From assembly GCF_006861675.1 (NCBI RefSeq), contig NZ_SGJB01000011.1, positions 1-64,000 of the forward strand: DNA of 64,000 nucleotides, read 5' to 3'. Numbering within the stretch: the first letter of the stretch is position 1; every line of letters begins with the position of its first letter. The notes beneath the pieces were generated by a model, which worked only from the letters and a program-made list of their open reading frames with translations, did not search any database and had not been told where the DNA came from. This DNA comes from Peptacetobacter hominis (lineage in GTDB: Bacteria; Bacillota; Clostridia; Peptostreptococcales; Peptostreptococcaceae). The position numbers and the translations under genes were made by a program. Positions 1 through 9,291 of the stretch are shown piece by piece.

Positions 1-39
1 TAGAAGGTGATTTTTTATTATATTTTTTCAAAAAAATAA

Positions 40-76
40 GGGCTATCGCACTAATAAAATATTAATGCGACAGCCC
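40..76 (-). terminator. Rho-independent terminator after YcxB-like pair
   Basis: On the minus strand a 17-bp stem (arms begin GGGCTGTCGCA and end TGCGATAGCCC, with a few G.T pairs) closes a 3-nt loop and is followed by a T-rich tract. It lies just past the stop of the minus-strand gene ending at 82. Confidence 0.85.
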
Positions 77-81
77 CATTT

Positions 82-594
82 TTATCTTTCTCTCGCTTTT
101 TCTATTACTGCTTCCACATCTTCAAAACTTCCGAAAGTAAATGAATCTTTTTTAAATGTAACCGCAAGTTCATCACTGAATATAAGTATTACAACATTAT
201 TTCCTTTTCCCACTCTTTTTATCTTTTTATATTTAAGAGAAGTTTTTCCACTTGCATTTTTCATCTCAAGATGGTCTTTATAGAAATCAACTTTTATAGT
301 TATTTCTTTTCCTCCATTTACTTCAAGAGCCTTTTTATAACTTTTACCCCCTATTACCGGATAAGATATAAAAAGTTCCCATGCTATCATTACAACTCCA
401 AAAGCTGCAAATAACCATCCAAGCATAACTGTATTCGTTACTTCTCCATATATCCCAAGGAAAAGTATTATTATACTTAAAATTACACATCTGTTCTTTT
501 TCTTTCTATCTGTAGAAAGTTTTACTGATTCAATATAATCTTCTTTTGTTATTATGCTAGTATTTCTAGCTTTTATTATTTCTGCTTTTCCCAT
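82..594 (-). CDS. YcxB-like membrane protein (copy 1)
   Basis: A 170-residue protein with a short cytosolic N-terminus, two hydrophobic segments at about residues 36-50 and 57-77, and a soluble C-terminal half (about 95-165) of alternating charged and beta-type residues, the layout of YcxB-like C-terminal domain proteins. No enzymatic motif is visible and the family's role is unknown. The next gene upstream (610-1110) has the same architecture and a related N-terminus, so the two form a tandem paralogous pair 15 nt apart, probably one transcript ended by the hairpin at 40-76. The family call rests on layout and pattern rather than a search. Confidence 0.65.
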   Translation of the reverse strand: MGKAEIIKARNTSIITKEDYIESVKLSTDRKKKNRCVILSIIILFLGIYGEVTNTVMLGWLFAAFGVVMIAWELFISYPVIGGKSYKKALEVNGGKEITIKVDFYKDHLEMKNASGKTSLKYKKIKRVGKGNNVVILIFSDELAVTFKKDSFTFGSFEDVEAVIEKARER

Positions 595-609
595 TGCATT
601 TCTCCTTGC

Positions 610-1110
610 CTATTTATTTTCTACAAAAGGTGTAAGTCTTTCCCATAAGTCATCTAATGTACCCTCGATAAATCCATTTTTCTTTACCATCATGACAACA
701 TTTCTTCCAAATATTATTAATACTAAATCCTTTGTTTCTTTTATCATTTTTATATCAGAATACTTTAACTTTATCATCTGAGAATTACTGCTTATAAGTT
801 CCGCATGATTATTAAAGAAATTAAGATTCTGAACCATCGGCTTATCACCTATCATCGCTTTTTTATTAGCGTACTGTTTTTTTCCTGCTTTTTCAGGCAT
901 GAATTTGTATCTCCACCGAAGTATAATCGCCGCAATTATTATACCTATTACTCCTGAAGAAATATCACCATTTTTAAGTCCTGATATTCCGAATATAGCA
1001 CACATGAATGCAAGAAAATCACATACTATTGTATATATCCTTGGTATACCTATTTTCATAGCTTCAATCATATCTTTTTCAGTTATTTCATTTCTTGTCT
1101 TAATTGTCAT
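610..1110 (-). CDS. YcxB-like membrane protein (copy 2)
   Basis: A 166-residue protein with the same plan as its downstream neighbour: an N-terminal helix with a T/E-rich start, two membrane segments (about 25-45 and 50-66), a short cytosolic linker with WRYKF, then a C-terminal domain with conserved spacing of I-K-x-L-K-Y-S-D-I-K before a beta-rich end. The start is preceded by AAGGGGAGTG-type purines in the gap shared with the divergent DMT transporter gene. It is probably the first gene of a two-gene unit. Function unknown; sequence divergence from copy 1 is large, so duplication is old or the two were acquired separately. Confidence 0.65.
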   Translation of the reverse strand: MTIKTRNEITEKDMIEAMKIGIPRIYTIVCDFLAFMCAIFGISGLKNGDISSGVIGIIIAAIILRWRYKFMPEKAGKKQYANKKAMIGDKPMVQNLNFFNNHAELISSNSQMIKLKYSDIKMIKETKDLVLIIFGRNVVMMVKKNGFIEGTLDDLWERLTPFVENK

Positions 1111-1263
1111 AATTCCACTCCCCTTTAAATATACTAAATATTATAACATGATGTTGAGTATATTTGATATTTATTTTAGAAGATATTCTATTTTTATTTA
1201 TCGACTCTCTCCTGTAATATATAATATTGATATAAATATAATGCTATATAAGGAGGGAATTCT

Positions 1264-2166
1264 ATGAAATCATTATTCAAAGAAAAATTAAGTATTGAGT
1301 CTATTGGAAGAATTGAAATTATAATTGCCATGACTCTATTCGGTACAACAGGTCTGTTTGCAAAAAGAATTTCTCTCCCCTCTGCAGAAATAGCATGTTT
1401 CAGAGCTATTCTTGCACTATGTTCAATGTCTGTTGTTATTTTCCTTACAGGACGAAAAAAATATATTAAGCATTCAATCCCTAAACTTCACTGGCTTTTT
1501 CTATCAGGTGCAGCTCTTGCATTCAACTGGATTTTCTTCTTTGAGGCATATAAATATACAAGTGTTGCACTTACTACACTCTGTGAATATTTTGCTCCTA
1601 CACTTGTAGTTGCTGCAAGCAGTATTTTTCTGAAAGAGAAACTTACCATTAAGCATATTATATGTTTTATAGCATCAACTGCAGGACTTCTTATGATTGT
1701 AGGTGTAAGTGGAGGACGGAAAAGTTCTGATTTTATAGGAATAATGTTCGGTATTGGAGCTGCATGTTTCTACGCAATAAATGTTATGATAAACAAGATC
1801 ACAGGTGAAATAGAAAATACAGTAAAAACAGCAATACAATTTTTGTCTGCTGCTGTAGTTCTCATACCATATGTTTCATTTACATGTGGATTCAGCATTT
1901 TAACTATAGATAAAACCGGACTTATATCGCTTATGATACTTGGATTTATAAATACAGGAATAACCTATTATTTTCATTTTTCTTCTCTTTCAAAACTAAG
2001 AGGTCAACAGGCGGCTATTTTAAGTTATATAGATCCACTTGTTGCAGTTTTGGTTTCTGTATTTGTACTTGGAGAATCGGTTACATTATATCAGCTTATT
2101 GGTGGAGGTATTATTCTTATGTTTGCTTTTATAAATGAAATTGATTTTGAAAAAATATTTAATTAG
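1264..2166 (+). CDS. EamA/DMT-family transporter
   Basis: A 300-residue integral membrane protein with about ten hydrophobic segments arranged as two EamA repeats (roughly residues 16-146 and 155-290). The second repeat ends with the typical G-x-x-A-A-I-L-S-Y-I-D-P-L and L-G-E-x-V-T-L-x-Q-L-I-G-G pattern. Members of this drug/metabolite superfamily export small metabolites such as amino acids; the substrate cannot be read from sequence. AGGAGG at 1251-1256 sits 7 nt before the ATG. It is transcribed divergently from the YcxB pair and convergently with fhs, from which it is separated by the hairpin at 2175-2214. Confidence 0.85.
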   Translation: MKSLFKEKLSIESIGRIEIIIAMTLFGTTGLFAKRISLPSAEIACFRAILALCSMSVVIFLTGRKKYIKHSIPKLHWLFLSGAALAFNWIFFFEAYKYTSVALTTLCEYFAPTLVVAASSIFLKEKLTIKHIICFIASTAGLLMIVGVSGGRKSSDFIGIMFGIGAACFYAINVMINKITGEIENTVKTAIQFLSAAVVLIPYVSFTCGFSILTIDKTGLISLMILGFINTGITYYFHFSSLSKLRGQQAAILSYIDPLVAVLVSVFVLGESVTLYQLIGGGIILMFAFINEIDFEKIFN

Positions 2167-2174
2167 ATATACAA

Positions 2175-2214
2175 AAAGGGACATTACATCAGTTCAATGA
2201 TATAATATCCCTTT
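2175..2214. terminator. Bidirectional terminator between DMT gene and fhs
   Basis: Inverted repeat AAAGGGA...TCCCTTT with further pairing inside (ATT/AAT, ATCA/TGAT), flanked by A-rich and T-rich tracts. It sits between two convergent genes. Confidence 0.7.
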
Positions 2215-2235
2215 AATTTTATACTTTTGATTTTA

Positions 2236-3912
2236 CTAGAATAATCCTGATATTACTCCATTTTCATCTACATCTATTCTCTCAGCTGCAGGTGCTTTTG
2301 GAAGTCCAGGCATCTTCATTATAGCTCCAGTAAGCGCAACTATAAATCCGGCTCCTGCTGAAACAGTAAGATCTCTTACAGTTATTGTGAATCCTTCAGG
2401 TCTTCCAAGTATTGTCTGATCATCAGTAAGTGAATACTGAGTTTTTGCCATACATATTGGAAGATTTCCAAATCCAAGTCTTTCAAGTCTTGCTATTTCC
2501 TTGTCTGCTTCTTTTGTATAGTTTACTCCATCAGCTCCATATACTTTTGTAGCTATTGCGTTTATTTTTTCTTTTATTGAAAGCTCTTCATCGTAGCAGT
2601 ATTTGAAGTTATTTTCTTCTTCATCTATAAGTCTAAGAACTTCTTTTGCTACTTCGATTCCACCTTCTCCACCTTTTGCCCATACTTCTGATAATGCTAC
2701 ATTTACACCAAGCTCTTTGCACTTATCTTCAACAAGTTTAAGCTCAGCTTCAGTGTCAAATGGGAATCTGTTTATTGCAACAACTGCAGGTAATCCGAAT
2801 ACCTGAGTTATATTTTCTACATGTTTAAGAAGGTTTGGAAGTCCTTTTTCAAGAGCTTCAAGATTTTCTTCGTTTAATGCGTCTTTTGCAACTCCACCGT
2901 TGTATTTAAGCGCTCTTACAGTTGCAACTATTATTACTGCATCTGGTTTTATTCCAGCTTTTCTGCATTTTATATCTATGAATTTTTCTGCTCCAAGGTC
3001 AGCTCCGAATCCTGCTTCTGTTATTACATAATCGGCAAAGTGCATTGCCATTTTTGTAGCTATTACAGAGTTACATCCATGAGCTATATTTGCAAATGGT
3101 CCACCATGAACAAATGCAGGTGTTCCTTCTAATGTCTGCACAAGGTTTGGTTTTAGAGCATCTTTTAAAAGTGCTGCCATAGCTCCGTTTGCCTTAAGTT
3201 CTCTTGCTGTTACAGGATTACCTTCCATGTTATATGCAACAACTATGTCTCCTAATCTTTCCTTAAGATCAGCTATATCATTTGCAAGGCAGAAAGCAGC
3301 CATTACTTCTGATGCAACTGTTATATCAAATCCGTCTTCTCTTGTCACACCGTCTACTCTTCTTCCAAGACCGTCTACTATATTTCTAAGCTGTCTGTCG
3401 TTCATGTCGACACATCTTCTCCAAGTTATGCTTCTTATGTCTATATTAAGAGCATTTCCCTGATGTATATGGTTGTCAAGCATTGCAGCAAGAAGGTTGT
3501 TTGCTGCTCCTATTGCATGGAAATCTCCTGTAAAATGAAGGTTTATATCCTCCATAGGAACAACCTGTGCATATCCTCCACCGGCAGCTCCACCTTTTAT
3601 ACCAAATACAGGTCCAAGTGATGGCTCTCTAAGTGCAACAAGTGCATTTTTACCAAGTCTTGAAAATGCATCTGCAACCCCTATTGTTGTAGTTGTTTTT
3701 CCTTCACCTGCTGGTGTAGGGTTTATTGCAGTTGCAAGTATAAGTTTTGCTTTCTTACCTGTATCCTTTTTAAGAAGGTTGTAGTCTACTTTTGCTTTAT
3801 ATTTACCATAAAGCTCTATATCGTCTTCAGATAGACCTGCTTTTTTTGCTACCTCTCTTATATCAAGTGGTTTTGCTTCCTGTGCTATTTCGATATCAGA
3901 TTTAAATCCCAT
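2236..3912 (-). CDS. fhs: Formate--tetrahydrofolate ligase
   Basis: Makes 10-formyl-tetrahydrofolate from formate, THF and ATP, the entry of formate into one-carbon metabolism and the Wood-Ljungdahl methyl branch. The 558-residue length matches the family. The nucleotide loop [10 protein letters not shown] is at residues 65-74, and the family signatures [13 protein letters not shown] and [13 protein letters not shown] are present. GGAGGAG precedes the ATG. No other Wood-Ljungdahl genes lie beside it, so here it may mainly serve purine or formyl-Met synthesis or glycine/serine-linked one-carbon flow. Identification is very secure. Confidence 0.98.
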   Translation of the reverse strand: MGFKSDIEIAQEAKPLDIREVAKKAGLSEDDIELYGKYKAKVDYNLLKKDTGKKAKLILATAINPTPAGEGKTTTTIGVADAFSRLGKNALVALREPSLGPVFGIKGGAAGGGYAQVVPMEDINLHFTGDFHAIGAANNLLAAMLDNHIHQGNALNIDIRSITWRRCVDMNDRQLRNIVDGLGRRVDGVTREDGFDITVASEVMAAFCLANDIADLKERLGDIVVAYNMEGNPVTARELKANGAMAALLKDALKPNLVQTLEGTPAFVHGGPFANIAHGCNSVIATKMAMHFADYVITEAGFGADLGAEKFIDIKCRKAGIKPDAVIIVATVRALKYNGGVAKDALNEENLEALEKGLPNLLKHVENITQVFGLPAVVAINRFPFDTEAELKLVEDKCKELGVNVALSEVWAKGGEGGIEVAKEVLRLIDEEENNFKYCYDEELSIKEKINAIATKVYGADGVNYTKEADKEIARLERLGFGNLPICMAKTQYSLTDDQTILGRPEGFTITVRDLTVSAGAGFIVALTGAIMKMPGLPKAPAAERIDVDENGVISGLF

Positions 3913-4025
3913 TACAATCTCCTCCAGACTCTTATTTTTAATATATTAATATAAATTTTTTTATATCCTTAATTAAATTATATCCAAAAACACGAATGAT
4001 TTCAATATTTTTCGTAAAAACATTC

Positions 4026-4940
4026 TTATTTGTTCATTTTTGATATAAGCGCTCCATAAGCTATTGAGTAAAGTTTAGATTCATGAGTATCTGCTCTGGA
4101 TACTAGAACAACTGGTGCTTTAGCTCCCATTATTATACCGGCAGACTTTGCATTTCCCATATATGTAAATGACTTACCGATTCCATTACCTGTTTCTATG
4201 TTCGGAACAAGAAGTATATCCGCATCTCCACCTACTTCACTTTTGTAACCCTTTATTCTACATGCATCTTCAGATACTGCAAGGTCAAATGCTATTGGAC
4301 CTTCTACTATCGCACCTTCACCGAATCCACCCTCTTCAGAGAACTTTTTAAGCATATCCGCATCTACAGTAGCAGGCATTTTTTCATTCACTTTTTCTTT
4401 TGCTGCGAGACATGCAACTTTTACTTTTTCTATTCCAAGTGATTTTGCTGCCTCTATACTATTTCTTATTATCTTTTTCTTCTGTTCAAAATCCGGATTT
4501 ATATTCATACCGCCATCAGTAAGTATAAGAAGTTTTTTATAAGAAGGAAGTTCATAAATCATAACATGACTTAAAAGGCTGTCTGTTCTAAGTCCGTATT
4601 CTTTGTTTAACACTTCTTTTAGAATTATAGAAGTATCCAGTATTCCCTTCATTACAAAATCAGCTTTGCCATCAGCTACCATTTTTACAGCTTCCTCAGC
4701 TGCATCCTTCAGTTCTGTTTTGTTTATTATTTCGACATTGTCTATACAGAATCCTATATTAGAGGCTATTTTTCTTATTTTTTCCTCATCACCTATAAGA
4801 ACCGGCTTTATTATATTCTTTTCATAAGCATCTTTTACAGCCGTCATAACTTCTTCATCCTGTGCTGCTGCCACTGTAAGAACAACAGGATTTTCAGATT
4901 TTTTAAGCTCTTCAATAATATCGTCAAGTCTTTTTATCAA
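4026..4940 (-). CDS. ptb: Phosphate butyryltransferase (TTG start)
   Basis: Exchanges CoA for phosphate on butyryl-CoA (or related branched acyl-CoAs), giving an acyl phosphate for ATP synthesis by a butyrate-kinase-type enzyme. The protein has the Pta/Ptb fold signatures, including G-x-G-E-G-A-I-V-E-G-P-I-A-F-D-L-A and the C-terminal I-I-M-G-A-K-A-P-V-V-L-V-S-R-A-D. An ATG at 4955 opens the frame, but GGGGGTGG then lies inside it, 4-5 nt before a TTG at 4940, and family members begin with M-I-K at exactly this point, so I place the start at TTG (304 codons). No buk gene is adjacent. A bifunctional enoyl-CoA hydratase/phosphotransferase relative is a lesser alternative. Confidence 0.85.
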   Translation of the reverse strand: MIKRLDDIIEELKKSENPVVLTVAAAQDEEVMTAVKDAYEKNIIKPVLIGDEEKIRKIASNIGFCIDNVEIINKTELKDAAEEAVKMVADGKADFVMKGILDTSIILKEVLNKEYGLRTDSLLSHVMIYELPSYKKLLILTDGGMNINPDFEQKKKIIRNSIEAAKSLGIEKVKVACLAAKEKVNEKMPATVDADMLKKFSEEGGFGEGAIVEGPIAFDLAVSEDACRIKGYKSEVGGDADILLVPNIETGNGIGKSFTYMGNAKSAGIIMGAKAPVVLVSRADTHESKLYSIAYGALISKMNK

Positions 4941-4973
4941 AGAATCCACCCCCATAAAACATATATATATTCA

Positions 4974-5007
4974 AAAACAGCAATATATATTATTATACTG
5001 CTGTTTT
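4974..5007 (-). terminator. Terminator after TPR gene
   Basis: AAACAGCA...TGCTGTTT inverted repeat with an AT-rich loop, between the TPR gene stop (5018) and the ptb start, so ptb probably has its own promoter or is read at reduced level. Confidence 0.6.
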
Positions 5008-5017
5008 ATTTGTGTCT

Positions 5018-6163
5018 CTATCTGTATTTGTTCACTTCTCTAAGGCATGCATTTGTTATTTCATCCATTGGATCTATTTCGTATGCTCTTTCTATATAAT
5101 AACCTGCATCATCTATATTGCCATTGTTAAGATATGCCATTCCAAGATTGCATAGTATTTCAGGATCATCTTTTCTTATTTTAGCAGCCTTCTCAAAATA
5201 CTCTATAGCACCTTCAAGATTAAAGTTTTCTGCTTCAAGAAGTCCCATCTCTACAAGTGTATCAACCTGTGTAGGTCTTATTATAAGTATTTTTTCAAAA
5301 TACTTTCTTGCGGTTTCATTGTCTGCCATCTGTTTATATCCAAGTGCTATCATAAACAGAAGATTCCACCAGTCAGGGTACTCCTCTTCAAGTGGAAGAA
5401 GTTTTTCTACCCCCTGTTCAGCTTTTCCTGAAAGAACAAGAGTATACCCCTCTTCATACTGAACCTTGTAATCCATTTTACCTATATTATCCTGAACTTC
5501 AGCCATTATATCCTCATCAAGTCCAAGTTTCATAGCTTCTTCCCATGTAAGTTTTGCCTTTATAAACTGTCCCTGATTGTAGTAATGATATCCCAGCTGA
5601 TAGTATGCAGGTGCAAAACCTGGATCAAGTTCTACCGCTTTTTCCAGTTTTTCAAGTGCATCAAGCAAAAATTCATTTACACCTTTTGAATCCTCATCCT
5701 TTTTATACTGCTCTGCTATCTGCTGACATATTATCGCATAGTGATAAAGTCCATTTACATCATCCGGATATCTACTTATAAGAGCTTTCATATATATAAG
5801 AGCATCTGTATATTCACCTATATCAAAATACTTGTTTGACATATATCCCATATATGATTTCAAATCAAGTTTAAGATTTTTAGAAAGTGCATCTATAAAT
5901 TTATTATATTCTTCTCCATATCTGAATGTAGAATCTATACCGTTTATATAAATCATTGCATCGGCTATAGACATTGAGTTCAGACCATCCTGAGCTGTTT
6001 TTTCTTTTATTCCTTTTACAAGAACTTCATTCTTTATAGGTACGTCAAGTCCGCCTTCAGGAATTGTATATCCCTCTATTTTAAATTCTCCATCTGATTT
6101 AAGCTTTATAAATGCAAGCTCGTCAGTTTTTTTAAGAAGATATTTTTCTATTCTATATTTCAT
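5018..6163 (-). CDS. Tetratricopeptide-repeat protein
   Basis: A 381-residue soluble protein. From about residue 105 to the end it consists of 34-residue helical repeats with the TPR pattern (for example A-x-Y-Q-L-G-Y-H-Y-Y-N-Q-G-Q-F and C-N-L-G-M-A-Y-L-N-N-G-N-I-D-D-A). The first 100 residues are not repeats. No signal peptide or membrane segment. TPR arrays scaffold protein-protein contacts; partners cannot be told from the sequence. It is 20 nt downstream of the radical SAM gene (6184-7932), so the two are likely co-transcribed. Confidence 0.85.
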   Translation of the reverse strand: MKYRIEKYLLKKTDELAFIKLKSDGEFKIEGYTIPEGGLDVPIKNEVLVKGIKEKTAQDGLNSMSIADAMIYINGIDSTFRYGEEYNKFIDALSKNLKLDLKSYMGYMSNKYFDIGEYTDALIYMKALISRYPDDVNGLYHYAIICQQIAEQYKKDEDSKGVNEFLLDALEKLEKAVELDPGFAPAYYQLGYHYYNQGQFIKAKLTWEEAMKLGLDEDIMAEVQDNIGKMDYKVQYEEGYTLVLSGKAEQGVEKLLPLEEEYPDWWNLLFMIALGYKQMADNETARKYFEKILIIRPTQVDTLVEMGLLEAENFNLEGAIEYFEKAAKIRKDDPEILCNLGMAYLNNGNIDDAGYYIERAYEIDPMDEITNACLREVNKYR

Positions 6164-6183
6164 CTCAAATCTCCTTTCAAAAT

Positions 6184-7932
6184 TTATATCTCAACCTTAA
6201 ATGAATGAGATTTCTCAAATATCTTTGAAATATTATAATCAAACATATATACACATTCATTTTCAAGAGGTTCTTCATTTAAATTATAATTTTTAACATC
6301 ATATCTGAATGGTTCAAACCGAACATTTTTTATTATATTTTTGGCAGGTATACCTTCATACTTAGGTATATATTTTTTTACATTTTCATCTTCCTGAAGG
6401 AATATATGACATCTGTTTTTGAAGTCATCCGGATAATTTCTCACCATAAAAGAAGGAACATTTGATGTCTTTCCAGTAGATACATAATCAAATTTAAGCA
6501 TATCTCTGAAAAGTTCTACATTCATTCCAATTTTTTCTTCATAGAATTCAAGAAGTATCCTGTAGTTTTCATTTCTTCCCTGAGATACAGAAAAATATCC
6601 TCTGGAATTATAAAACTCAGAGAATTCCTCATAAAATCTGAACGGTGAATCCATATAGAATTTTTCCACCAGATATTTTATTGAAAGTGAAAAATTACCT
6701 GAGTTGTAGTATCTCTCCACCATTTCCTCTATATCTTTAAGCTTCAATATTTCATCGTATGATATATATCTATTTGATAGTACTTCATATGGAGGATAAT
6801 TCTTATATCTAAAGTCATGCATATCTGCTGTTTTTCTTATTCCCGTTCCTTTTATCATCTTCAGAAATCCAAGCTGAAGCTGCTCTATTCCAAGCCTGTA
6901 CACATCATTGAATGATTTTTCAAATCCTCTATAATTTTCATATGGAAGTCCAGCTATAAGATCCAGATGCTGATGTATATTTTTGTATGATTCTATCTGC
7001 TTTACAACATTTGATAGTCTTTCAAAGTTGTCCTTTCTACCACATGCTTCAAGCACAAATGGATCGGTAGACTGAACACCTATTTCAAACTGGAAAAGCC
7101 CCGGTTTACAATTTTTCAGGAATTCAAGCATTTCATCATCTATAAGATGGGCTGTAACCTCAAAATGATATGTCGTAAATCCATTGTCATTTTCCATTAG
7201 AAAACTCATTATCTCCATAGCAGTTTTTTTCTTTGCGTTGAATGTTCTATCTATGAATTTTATCTGCGCAACTTCTGCTTCAATAAGATTTTTCAAATCT
7301 TTTTTTATTCTTTCAATACTGAAATATCTCAGCCCTTTTATAGCTGAAGAAAGACAGTACTGACAGTTAAATGGACATCCTCTTGAAGATTCATAATACA
7401 CTATTCTATTTTTATATTCTTCAGGATTCATATTATCATATGGACTAGGTATTATATCCAGATTTTCTATAAGAGGTCTTTCATCATTTACATGTATATT
7501 TTCGCCGTCTCTATATACTATACCTTTTATATCTTTTATATCTTTTTCATTTCTGAACATCATACACAGTTCTCTGAATGTAATCTCACCTTCACCATAC
7601 ATAATGTAATCTATAAAAGGATATTTTTTCATAAGTTTTTCACTGTCATAACTTACTTCAGGTCCACCAAGACCTATTATCATATCTGGTTTTACTGATT
7701 TAAGATTTCTGCATAGTCTTAGGATATCTTCAACATTCCAGATATATACAGAGAAAAATACAGCATCATATCCTCCTCTGTATATTTCCTTTAATATAAA
7801 ATCCATCTGGTTATTTATTGTATATTCCTTAAGCTCTATATCCCGTATATCTTTTGAACATTCTTTTATGTATCTTATAGCCAGGTTTGTATGTATAAAC
7901 TTTGAATTAAGAGTTGTTAAAAGTATTTTCAA
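6184..7932 (-). CDS. B12-binding-domain radical SAM protein (DUF4080 type)
   Basis: A 582-residue protein. The N-terminus (about 1-140) is a cobalamin-binding-like Rossmann domain (start M-K-I-L-L-T-T-L-N-S-K-F-I-H, later L-G-G-P-E-V-S-Y-D). A radical SAM core follows with C-P-F-N-C-Q-Y-C near residue 187 (CxxxCxxC for the 4Fe-4S cluster). The long C-terminal region with aromatic-rich segments matches the DUF4080 class common in clostridia. The reaction is unknown; relatives of this architecture do methylations or rearrangements. Probably in one unit with the downstream TPR gene. Confidence 0.85.
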   Translation of the reverse strand: MKILLTTLNSKFIHTNLAIRYIKECSKDIRDIELKEYTINNQMDFILKEIYRGGYDAVFFSVYIWNVEDILRLCRNLKSVKPDMIIGLGGPEVSYDSEKLMKKYPFIDYIMYGEGEITFRELCMMFRNEKDIKDIKGIVYRDGENIHVNDERPLIENLDIIPSPYDNMNPEEYKNRIVYYESSRGCPFNCQYCLSSAIKGLRYFSIERIKKDLKNLIEAEVAQIKFIDRTFNAKKKTAMEIMSFLMENDNGFTTYHFEVTAHLIDDEMLEFLKNCKPGLFQFEIGVQSTDPFVLEACGRKDNFERLSNVVKQIESYKNIHQHLDLIAGLPYENYRGFEKSFNDVYRLGIEQLQLGFLKMIKGTGIRKTADMHDFRYKNYPPYEVLSNRYISYDEILKLKDIEEMVERYYNSGNFSLSIKYLVEKFYMDSPFRFYEEFSEFYNSRGYFSVSQGRNENYRILLEFYEEKIGMNVELFRDMLKFDYVSTGKTSNVPSFMVRNYPDDFKNRCHIFLQEDENVKKYIPKYEGIPAKNIIKNVRFEPFRYDVKNYNLNEEPLENECVYMFDYNISKIFEKSHSFKVEI

Positions 7933-8052
7933 GTTATCACTCCCCTATGACTTGTATTTTTTGTACTGTTTTATTATTATATTATTGTAAATATAATTTT
8001 TTGAAATTTTTAAATTTATCTACAAAATAATGATTTCGGAAAGGACTTATTC

Positions 8053-8262
8053 ATGGAAAGATTCGACTCTGTATCACTCGATTCCCTGTCTGTACAGGAT
8101 CTTCTTGTTATAATAAAAGCACTTGAGTATACACACGAACATACTCAATTAGATGTTTTTAAAAATCTCAGAAACAATATTGTAAACGAACTATGCTTTT
8201 TAGCGGAGGTTTCTGAGGAGGAATTCATTGAATATATAGAATCATATATTGAAAAGCTTTAA
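8053..8262 (+). CDS. Small conserved-looking acidic protein, unknown
   Basis: A 69-residue acidic protein starting M-E-R-F-D-S-V-S-L-D-S and ending in two predicted helices with E-E-F-I-E-Y-I-E. GGAAAGG lies 8 nt before the ATG, and a strong terminator follows the stop, so it looks like a real monocistronic gene. I do not recognise the family. No cysteines beyond one, no membrane segment. Similar size and charge to small regulatory or adaptor proteins, but this is not evidence of function. Confidence 0.6.
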   Translation: MERFDSVSLDSLSVQDLLVIIKALEYTHEHTQLDVFKNLRNNIVNELCFLAEVSEEEFIEYIESYIEKL

Positions 8263-8277
8263 AATCTTTACATCCAG

Positions 8278-8299
8278 CGGCGGACAAATATGTCTGCCG
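8278..8299 (+). terminator. Terminator of the 69-aa gene
   Basis: CGGCGGACA / TGTCTGCCG stem with an AATA loop followed by six T residues on the plus strand. Confidence 0.85.
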
Positions 8300-8303
8300 T
8301 TTT

Positions 8304-9221
8304 TTATGCTTTCTTCATAAATCTGAAATTATATTCTCCTGACTTTGATCCAATTTTTATATTAAGTATACTACCATCCATTGTCTTTGAAAGAATTCTT
8401 ATCCTATTGAGGATAGGATCATTGAATTCCTCTCCTTCACTAAGATTTATAAGTCCCAATGGATTTGCTTCCATTCCATAAAACTTCTTATTCAGTTTAT
8501 AATTTTTTATTTTTATAAGGTAGTCTCCCATAGACTCAATAAATCCATCATTATTTTCATATTCTTCAGTATCAAGAATGGACATAATAGTATTTTTTAT
8601 GGATTTCATACCATCATCACAGCATTCTCTTTCTTCTACATATATATCGTAAAGCACATTGAATAAGTCAATAACAGGATCTCTTTTTTCATCGGTTTCG
8701 CCTTTTATGTAGTTATCAATAGAAGAAATAATTCCTATTCTATACATCTGAAATTTTACAGTTTCGCTTTTATCCACAGATGGATTGAATTCTATAATTT
8801 TACTTTTAATTATAGAAAAAATATCCTCATAACTTATCCCCTTATCCTCAATTATTGCGTGTATAACTTCATTATAAATAACAGCTGCTAATCCATACCG
8901 ATATGCACCACATTTCATAAAAGATGCATATTTAAACATAAGATTATAAACATTATCTGTACTTTTTTCTATACTGTTATTTGAAAGTATAAGAGGTATT
9001 GATGCATTCAAAAAATTTGTGTTTCTGTCCATATTTCCATAATATTTGTAGTATCTTAGTTCATCTCTGAATCTGTTTTCATCTATATATACATATCTCT
9101 GTTTTCCGTCATCAACAAGACATTTTGTAGTTATCGTAATAAAGTACTTAAGCATACTGTTTTCTATTTTATATGATTTTATATATGCTTTTTTTATTAT
9201 CTCATCTTTTAAAGACATCAT
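8304..9221 (-). CDS. Hypothetical protein, 305 aa
   Basis: A soluble 305-residue protein rich in Tyr, Ile, Lys and Asp/Glu with no signal peptide, membrane helix or motif I can name. Predicted mostly helical in the first 230 residues (alternating I-x-x-I-I/Y-x-x-I heptads), with a short beta-like C-terminus ending in K-S-G-E-Y-N-F-R-F. It follows argS on the same strand but behind the argS terminator (9252-9278). It could be a lineage-specific protein; I cannot assign a role. Confidence 0.6.
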   Translation of the reverse strand: MMSLKDEIIKKAYIKSYKIENSMLKYFITITTKCLVDDGKQRYVYIDENRFRDELRYYKYYGNMDRNTNFLNASIPLILSNNSIEKSTDNVYNLMFKYASFMKCGAYRYGLAAVIYNEVIHAIIEDKGISYEDIFSIIKSKIIEFNPSVDKSETVKFQMYRIGIISSIDNYIKGETDEKRDPVIDLFNVLYDIYVEERECCDDGMKSIKNTIMSILDTEEYENNDGFIESMGDYLIKIKNYKLNKKFYGMEANPLGLINLSEGEEFNDPILNRIRILSKTMDGSILNIKIGSKSGEYNFRFMKKA

Positions 9222-9251
9222 ATCACCCTGTTAATAGATTTTTATCAAAAA

Positions 9252-9278
9252 AGGAGAGGTGTAAATAAAACCTCTCCT
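9252..9278 (-). terminator. Terminator of argS
   Basis: AGGAGAGGT / ACCTCTCCT stem, 9 bp, followed on the minus strand by TTTTTT. It lies 14 nt past the argS stop. Confidence 0.9.
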
Positions 9279-9291
9279 GGAATTACCTGTA

